Shown: positions 42,601 through 46,039 of the stretch, piece by piece
Layout: every line of letters starts with the position of its first letter
Position numbering within the stretch: position 1 is the stretch's first letter
From: CAZBDU01 sp964490725
GTDB lineage: Bacteria > Spirochaetota > Spirochaetia > SZUA-6 > DRHE01
Assembly: GCA_964490725.1 (NCBI GenBank)
Contig: CAZBDU010000039.1
Location: 1-46,039, forward strand
DNA: 46,039 nt
Reading direction: 5' to 3'
Made by a program: the position numbers and the translations under genes
The notes under the pieces: model-generated
Database searches by the model: none
The model's input: only the letters and a program-made list of their open reading frames with translations
What the model was told of the DNA's origin: nothing

Positions 42601-42795
42601 CGGGGCTTCAGGGTCTACCTGCGTTACTACGCAGCCTCTGCCGGGTCGGCGCAGGCGGCCCCCACCGCCGCCCTGCTTGCCGCCTTCTCCTACGGCGCGG
42701 GCGGTAGGCCGGCCCGGGCGGTCTTTCGCACGGTGGTGCTGGGCCGGCCGGGGGAAACGAACCTGCTGATGAGCGCCTGGCGGCGTCTGCCCTAG
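39622..42795 (+). CDS. Large lipoprotein with VIT, vWA, TPR-like and DUF2135-like domains
   Basis: A 1057-residue surface or periplasmic protein. The signal ends in a lipobox FSGAC (Cys24). After a Pro/Ala-rich spacer, residues 95-345 resemble a VIT domain (LPLVAQDVSVVVAGHRARVV). A vWA domain follows (about 368-560) with a MIDAS-type D-x-S-x-S at Asp376-Ser380 (LDTSYSS), the second loop at GATS and GDGQ. A helical TPR-like region (about 820-900) precedes a DUF2135-type module around 915-1000, with RDGADLDLHVLEGP and SASGGRLFWDNTAG. VIT-vWA proteins take part in adhesion or macromolecular assembly. Function unassigned; transcription is separate from the sugar operon. Confidence 0.8.
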   Translation: MKTRRAVAIHLIPLFAAILFSGACATGSWEPAEDLAAPKPVTTATARRPAPASTAGVTSPEFARAAPRRLFTRPVLRVRPPELLARPEPSSDLEPLPLVAQDVSVVVAGHRARVVMDLVFLNGGGAAGEATLMVALPDRASPCYLGVFRQGGAGPPAGALDPAELPSLLDPEPAASRTLLSPEIDLPAAWTAGGVSLDWGEQRSSRILEPTRAAERLPAAGGEAEAALAQWAGQAAFSAPIGGVPGHSFRRVVVAYDQTLVPAEGVISFPLPALAENLRNRRLLVHDVSATFRQATVRVGRRELASRPEGQGLLWEVPVEGSEAAVYQGVLANPQVSVLAGQDPGISTTLVSMLVAPELSREASKTSTGRALFLLDTSYSSREGNLSLTGELLRNILATDDSLTEFAILCFDVRATLLTPGFVANTPEAREHYLAQVESIWLQGATSFESALELIQGEPRLRSADTFFLLGDGQITWGEEAPARLAERYPSVVKRRWICYTFGAAPHNRRLFDELTRSGGRVVHAAGGQDLLETARAHRQPAYRLDAVYSYLQDEVIVAGEPRLLYPGQVLEIAVRLRRPGTSVRMVLTIDGRNYEFSVPLPTNPLTDFLASRAWAEVFVGRLLDDPDDNTVQAIYALSRHFALANDYASFVILQTAEEVRRYGIVRRQLDFRRVQLLLQASASSGEGARPLESGMAVPAELDPAAAEVVRSLDRLGPTPIWDVPEGPAIPWDPSVLLRRPQQEVGGPPEALYRGARDLFARARELRDSPVPTKEEPGLVTAAALRVLSTAAEIGPRDQEALRLVGFTLMEWGLYDEAERLFARVRSRRPFEPQNLLLEGMAQSARGKLGEAALRYEIVLGRPFPRFEESVKPVAARLYLELLDRAIATQQGNPERALWLFRRGQLRRQAAADGEAAEAGRRQRDGRRTSDLPRGRLLLFWNRDGADLDLHVLEGPGIEVWYRSPESASGGRLFWDNTAGLGPELYEHPAMSRRGFRVYLRYYAASAGSAQAAPTAALLAAFSYGAGGRPARAVFRTVVLGRPGETNLLMSAWRRLP

Positions 42796-43694
42796 GGCGG
42801 CAGCTCCCGGTCCACGCACTCCGCGACGCGCTCGGCGATCTGGGCCACGATGTCGTCCGGCACGCCGTCGGGGGTGGCGGACTGCCGCCGCAGGTCGCAA
42901 GCCTCGTTCACGTAGTCCACCACCACGAACCGGCCGCGAGCGTCGAACACCACCTCCGTGGAGAAGAAGCGCAGCCGGCAGGCGGAGGCGATGCGCTCCA
43001 CGATGCCGGATACCGGCTGCAGCCCGAAACGCTCGACCTCCTCCCCCTCCACCCGCCGGTAGCGGTGGCTCAGATCGTGCCACCAGGTCAGGTGAACCAG
43101 ACCGCAGGTGTAGAAAGCCCGCAGCCAGAAGCGCCTGCCCTCGGCCTCCAGAGGAACGATCTTCTCCTGGATGAGGTACTTGTCCCGGCCGTACTCCTTG
43201 CGGGCCTCCAGGACCTGCTCGAGGCAGCGCGCGTCCGCCACGACGCCCTGTCCTCCTCCCGAGGTGTTGGCGGGCTTGATGTAGAAAGGGCTGCCCAGCC
43301 TGGAAAGCTCCTCCTGGCCCAGGGGAGGATGAGCGGTCAGCTGGAAAGGATCGATGATCAGGGTCCACGGTACGGGAATGCCGGCAGCCAGGAACTCCAG
43401 GTGCATGGTGGCCTTGTCCGACGCCCACAGCATGGTGCGGGGATCGTCCAGGCAGGCCACCGGCGCCAGAACGCGATAGAGCTCCAGATACTCCTCCGAG
43501 GTGGTGGAAGCGCGATCCAGGAGAAACCGGAAGGACAGCTCGCCCCGCCGCAGCCGCTCCAGAGTCTGCTCCAGAATGGGGGGCCAGACCACGTAGGTGG
43601 AGCGGCCGCGGCGCTGAGCGCCGCCCTCCACCGCCTCCAGGAAACCCCGGTCCTGTTCCCAGTCGGCGGCAAGACACAGATCGAAGACCTGCAT
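42792..43694 (-). CDS. ATP-grasp-fold protein
   Basis: A 300-residue cytosolic protein with ATP-grasp character. FYIKPANTSGGGQG supplies the phosphate-binding Lys140 and glycine loop, KYLIQEKIVPLE the hinge, and FFSTEVVFDARGRFVVVDYV followed by NEACD the metal-binding Glu247/Asp260/Asn263 set. The N-terminal part (1-90) does not resemble a known preATP-grasp domain to me. The family forms amide or similar bonds to carboxylates; no partner gene is adjacent. The four-base overlap of its stop with that of the convergent lipoprotein gene is tail to tail. The ATG follows a TGGCCA/TACAAT promoter by 11 bases. Confidence 0.78.
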   Translation of the reverse strand: MQVFDLCLAADWEQDRGFLEAVEGGAQRRGRSTYVVWPPILEQTLERLRRGELSFRFLLDRASTTSEEYLELYRVLAPVACLDDPRTMLWASDKATMHLEFLAAGIPVPWTLIIDPFQLTAHPPLGQEELSRLGSPFYIKPANTSGGGQGVVADARCLEQVLEARKEYGRDKYLIQEKIVPLEAEGRRFWLRAFYTCGLVHLTWWHDLSHRYRRVEGEEVERFGLQPVSGIVERIASACRLRFFSTEVVFDARGRFVVVDYVNEACDLRRQSATPDGVPDDIVAQIAERVAECVDRELPP

Positions 43695-43705
43695 GAGCGG
43701 CCTTC

Positions 43706-43734
43706 ATTGTACCCGGACCGGGCCGCGGTGGCCA
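43706..43734 (-). promoter_or_regulatory. Promoter of the ATP-grasp gene, near-leaderless
   Basis: Minus-strand TGGCCA (43734-43729) and TACAAT (43711-43706) have a 17-base spacer, identical in both hexamers to the promoter at 17476-17504. The ATG begins 11 bases after the -10 box; a weak GAAGG falls in between. Confidence 0.45.
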
Positions 43735-43761
43735 GCCGCTCCCTGCCGGGCCTGCGCACCG

Positions 43762-43791
43762 TTGACCCTGCGCCCCAAAGCACGTGATGAT
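43762..43791 (+). promoter_or_regulatory. Possible promoter of the cupin gene
   Basis: TTGACC (43762-43767) and GATGAT (43786-43791) have an 18-base spacer. The -10 match is modest. Confidence 0.3.
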
Positions 43792-43862
43792 GGCAGGACC
43801 ACAGGCAGCAGCCGGCGGGCCTCCCTGCCGGGGACGGCGCCGCCGGCGGATGGAGGAAACCC

Positions 43863-44210
43863 ATGCCGGAGCAGAAACGCATCCTTGCCACCCGCAGCGA
43901 GTGCAGAACCGTGGAGAATCCGCCCGGAGTCTTCAGAACCACCATGACCTTCAACCGGGAGACCATGCTCTGTCACTTCACGCTGAAGGCGGGCTCGCTC
44001 ATTCCCCTGCACGACCACCCCGCGGTGCAGCACGGCTACGTAGTCCGGGGCCGGGTGCGCTTCCGCAGGGGAGAAGAGGGAGAGTTCCTGGCCGAGGCGG
44101 GAACCAGCTACGTCTTCGGCCCCAATGAGAAGCACGGGGCCCAGGCGCTGGAGGAAACCGAGGTGGTGGAGGTGTTCGCCCCCATGCGCCCGGAGTACGT
44201 GGAGGGGTAG
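43863..44210 (+). CDS. Single-domain cupin protein
   Basis: A 115-residue cupin_2-type beta-barrel. The first cupin motif reads AGSLIPLHDHPAVQHGYVVR, with His50 and His52 as metal ligands; the usual Glu is Gln56, followed by His57. The second motif is GTSYVFGPNEKHG, ending in a His ligand. The ATG has GGATGGAGGAAA just upstream. Stand-alone cupins act as small-molecule isomerases, dioxygenases or sensors, and nothing here distinguishes these. It is divergent from the ATP-grasp gene and followed by a hairpin and the scaffold gap. Confidence 0.85.
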   Translation: MPEQKRILATRSECRTVENPPGVFRTTMTFNRETMLCHFTLKAGSLIPLHDHPAVQHGYVVRGRVRFRRGEEGEFLAEAGTSYVFGPNEKHGAQALEETEVVEVFAPMRPEYVEG

Positions 44211-44215
44211 GCGGC

Positions 44216-44230
44216 GGCCCCGAAGGGGCC
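44216..44230 (+). terminator. Hairpin after the cupin gene
   Basis: GGCCCC-GAA-GGGGCC is a perfect six-base stem five bases after the cupin stop. A very similar hairpin (GGCCCC-TCA-GGGGGCC) lies at 44388-44403 on the other side of the N gap, within the duplicated flank. Confidence 0.4.
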
Positions 44231-44440
44231 GCAGCCGCTCACCAGGCGGGCGGCTGGCCGCCGCCCGCGAAANNNNNNNNNNAACCGGAGACCGGGCTCT
44301 GTATTGGAGAGACGGTGGTCGTCGGTGCAGGGGTGGGGGGGGGGGTGTGCCCCCCCTGCCGCCGGGTTTGGGTGGGGGGGTGGGGGGGGCCCCTCAGGGG
44401 GCCGCAGCAGCTCACCAGGCGGGCGGCTCGCCGCAGCCCG
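44225..44440. repeat. Scaffold gap (10 N at 44273-44282) with near-duplicate flanks and a poly-G tract
   Basis: About 45 bases at 44225-44268 and at 44397-44440 are nearly identical (shared core CTCACCAGGCGGGCGGCT) and differ at only a few positions. The right copy is the genuine 3-prime end of the exonuclease gene. Between them are ten N and a G-homopolymer-rich, low-complexity stretch (44325-44390). This looks like two contig ends that overlap but were not merged. No gene is supported between 44211 and 44411. Confidence 0.75.
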
Positions 44441-45275
44441 CTACCCGGGCGCGCAGCTCTTCCAGGATGCCCGGGTCCGGCCGGTAGGGGTTGTCCGCCG
44501 GCGGCCTCTGTTCGACCCGGTGGGTGGACGCGAAGGGGGTCTCCCGCAGCTTCAGGTTGTAGGCGCAGCAGAGCAGGCGCTCCAGGTTCAGCACATCCGC
44601 GACGTTGTAGGCCAGCAGGGTCTCCAGGGCGGCATCGCTTCCGGTCTCCTCATAGCGGTTCCACAACAGCACGGCGAAAAGCCCGTCCACCCCTTTGAGC
44701 CCCCCGCGGTCGATGCCCAGGCTTTCCTCGCAGCGCTTCAGCCCGCCCGAGTAGCCCAGGCCGTGCAGCAGGTAGCGCAGGTCGATGTGGGGCTGCCGGA
44801 GGCGTATGTCGAAGGCCCGCTCCAGGAAGGGCACGTCGAAGCAGCGGCCGTTGTAGCTCACCAGGAGCCGGTATTCCCGGATGTCCCGGGCGAACTCGCT
44901 CAGGTTCCTGCCGTACAGGTAGGTCCGGACCCTGCGGCCGTCGTAGAGGGCGATGGTGGTGATGTGGTGCTCCCCGGCGAACAACCCCGTGGTCTCGATG
45001 TCGAGGTAGGCGGCCCCGGCGCGAAACTCGGGAAAGAGGCGCCACAGCTGGCCGGGGGGGAGGCCCCTGGCGAAGAAGCAGGGGTCCTCCTCCTGCAGGG
45101 CCCGTCGGGAGAGGGGGATGAACTCCTCCAGCAGCCTGCGCGCCCGCCGCGTGAGCCCCGAGGCGGACGGCTCCGGCAGCGGGTCCCGCTCCCAGGAGGC
45201 GAAGCCTGCGCTCCACAGGCGGCGTTCGGTGGCCTGCCCGATGCCGGGGATGTGCCGGTAGGTGCAGCGGATCAT
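44412..45275 (-). CDS. YprB-like RNase H-fold 3-prime exonuclease
   Basis: A 287-residue protein. The N-terminus YRHIPGIGQATERRLWSAGF looks like a helix-hairpin-helix nucleic-acid-binding element. The exonuclease domain follows: Asp92 and Glu94 in YLDIETTGL, Asn142 and Asp147 in SYNGRCFDVPFLE, and Asn224/Asp227 in LAYNVADVLNLE, which form the acidic metal site of the DnaQ-like superfamily. The order and spacing match the ribonuclease-H-like (YprB) family found in many bacteria, presumed to act in DNA or RNA repair. No Shine-Dalgarno is visible before the ATG at 45275 and no alternative start lies upstream in frame. Its 3-prime end borders the scaffold gap. Confidence 0.83.
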   Translation of the reverse strand: MIRCTYRHIPGIGQATERRLWSAGFASWERDPLPEPSASGLTRRARRLLEEFIPLSRRALQEEDPCFFARGLPPGQLWRLFPEFRAGAAYLDIETTGLFAGEHHITTIALYDGRRVRTYLYGRNLSEFARDIREYRLLVSYNGRCFDVPFLERAFDIRLRQPHIDLRYLLHGLGYSGGLKRCEESLGIDRGGLKGVDGLFAVLLWNRYEETGSDAALETLLAYNVADVLNLERLLCCAYNLKLRETPFASTHRVEQRPPADNPYRPDPGILEELRARVAGCGEPPAW

Positions 45276-45460
45276 TGCCGGCCCGCGGCGGGCGGAAGGA
45301 CCCGTAGGATCGCCGCTGCGCGCATGGGGTCCATGCTAACGGCGCTGCCCGGCGCCTGTCAAAGGGTCGCCGGTCCGCGGCCTGCTGCCGCTCAGGGGCC
45401 GCAGCCGGCCCGTCTCCTGCGGGCGCAGCAATTCCCCGACGGATCGCGTATCTTATCAAT

Positions 45461-45482
45461 AGTAGAGCAAGAGTAGAGCAAG
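45461..45482. repeat. Tandem 11-base repeat before the YbaK-family gene
   Basis: AGTAGAGCAAG occurs twice in perfect tandem, 21 bases before the ATG at 45504. An 11-base period is about one helical turn, so it could be a regulator site on one DNA face. An A+T-rich TATCTTATCAAT lies just upstream and may be the -10 region. Confidence 0.5.
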
Positions 45483-45503
45483 GCAAGACGAAGGAGGAGC
45501 GAG

Positions 45504-45971
45504 ATGCCCGCGCAAAAGGTGAAGGAGTACCTGGACAGCAACGGAGTCAGGTACGTGACCCTGAGGCATTCCACCGCCTACACCGCTCAGGAGATCGCCG
45601 AGTCCGCGCACATCAAGGGGCGGAACCTGGCCAAGACGGTGGTGGTGCGGATCGACGGGAAAATGGCGCTGGCGGTCCTGCCGGCAGACTGCCAGGCGGA
45701 CCTGAAGAGGCTGAAGGAGGCTGCCGGCGCCGCCCGGGTGGAGCTGGCCGAAGAGGACGAGTTCGCCGGCCGTTTCCCCGGGGTGGAGGTGGGCGCCATG
45801 CCGCCGTTCGGAAATCTCTACGGTCTGCCGGTGTACGCGGACAGGAGTCTGGCCAGGGAGGAGGAGATTGCCTTCAACGCCGGTACCCACACCGAGCTGA
45901 TCCAGCTCAGCCGGGCGGACTACGAACGCCTGGTCTCGCCGGTGATGGCGGACTTCGCCGTCCGGCGCTAA
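45504..45971 (+). CDS. YbaK/ProX-family aminoacyl-tRNA deacylase
   Basis: A 155-residue cytosolic protein of the YbaK/EbsC fold. AQEIAESAHIKGRNLAKTVVV contains the conserved Lys of the editing site. GAMPPFGNLYGLPVYAD is the GxxxPFG loop, and FNAGTHTELIQLS is the final signature. The family hydrolyses mischarged aminoacyl-tRNAs, such as Cys- or Ala-tRNA(Pro); sub-class not determined here. The ATG has AAGGAGGAGCGAG upstream. It is divergent from the exonuclease gene and preceded by a tandem 11-base repeat. The remaining 68 bases to the window end hold no gene. Confidence 0.88.
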   Translation: MPAQKVKEYLDSNGVRYVTLRHSTAYTAQEIAESAHIKGRNLAKTVVVRIDGKMALAVLPADCQADLKRLKEAAGAARVELAEEDEFAGRFPGVEVGAMPPFGNLYGLPVYADRSLAREEEIAFNAGTHTELIQLSRADYERLVSPVMADFAVRR

Positions 45972-46039
45972 CCGCTCCCGCCGTCCCACGGCCGCCCGGC
46001 GTCCACGGCGGGCGCCCCCGGCGGCCGCTGCCCTTGCAC

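Noticed and set aside
44325..44390. G-quadruplex-forming regulatory element in the poly-G stretch
   Set aside because: It borders an assembly gap and is likely a sequencing or assembly artefact.
1..46039. CRISPR arrays, tRNA or rRNA genes
   Set aside because: No regularly spaced direct repeats and no cloverleaf or rRNA-like segments were seen in the intergenic regions.

Overview
This is a G+C-rich bacterial window of about 46 kb (roughly two thirds G+C by eye) with dense coding. There are 32 protein genes I regard as intact, one probably frameshifted kinase and one transposase remnant. I found no rRNA, tRNA or CRISPR array. Several features suggest a free-living, G+C-rich spirochaete: a sugar-binding protein whose processed start reads FAGGAQEK, many PEGA-domain envelope proteins, a permease pair without its own ATPase, and relaxed lipoboxes. 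This is inference, not a measured phylogeny. A 10-N gap at 44273-44282, flanked by near-identical sequence, shows that this is a draft or metagenome scaffold.

Layout. 1-201: decayed IS256-like transposase end. 440-3883: two convergent DHA2-type MFS exporters, the second with a very large loop before its last membrane helix. 4098-5996: Do-like periplasmic protease plus a small TerB-like protein. 6121-10163: PEGA-domain envelope protein, divergent B12-binding radical SAM protein, and a zinc-ribbon/DUF2231-like membrane protein. 10177-15047: operon of two LivK-like lipoproteins and a hybrid histidine kinase whose receiver domain is broken. 15174-17439: small Cys-rich protein, conserved hypothetical, nitroreductase and NagD-like phosphatase.

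17537-23410 is the most unusual part: a tight four-gene operon. It encodes a membrane protein with a cytoplasmic STAND-type NTPase and periplasmic PEGA domains, an outer-membrane beta-barrel candidate, a soluble paralogous NTPase, and a class III adenylate cyclase fused to a third paralogous NTPase. Together these could form an envelope-to-cAMP signalling system.

23491-28542: a flavoprotein coupled to a zinc-site-less UroD-fold protein, a divergent AroE-like dehydrogenase, and an SGNH hydrolase. 28523-39536: a divergent carbohydrate locus. To the left are a GH39 glycosidase resembling lysosomal alpha-L-iduronidase, an SDR and an IlvD/EDD dehydratase. To the right are a GntR/LacI-type regulator, a sugar-binding protein, two permeases, a UroD/MtaA-like protein and a zinc alcohol dehydrogenase. 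The two arms share a compact control region with overlapping promoters and an inverted repeat. A plausible role is release, import and non-phosphorylative oxidation of a uronic-acid-type sugar.

39622-45971: a large VIT/vWA/DUF2135 lipoprotein, an ATP-grasp protein, a cupin, the scaffold gap, a YprB-like exonuclease and a YbaK-family deacylase. Several genes have a -10 hexamer only 9-11 bases before the start codon and no Shine-Dalgarno, suggesting leaderless transcription alongside normal ribosome-binding sites.
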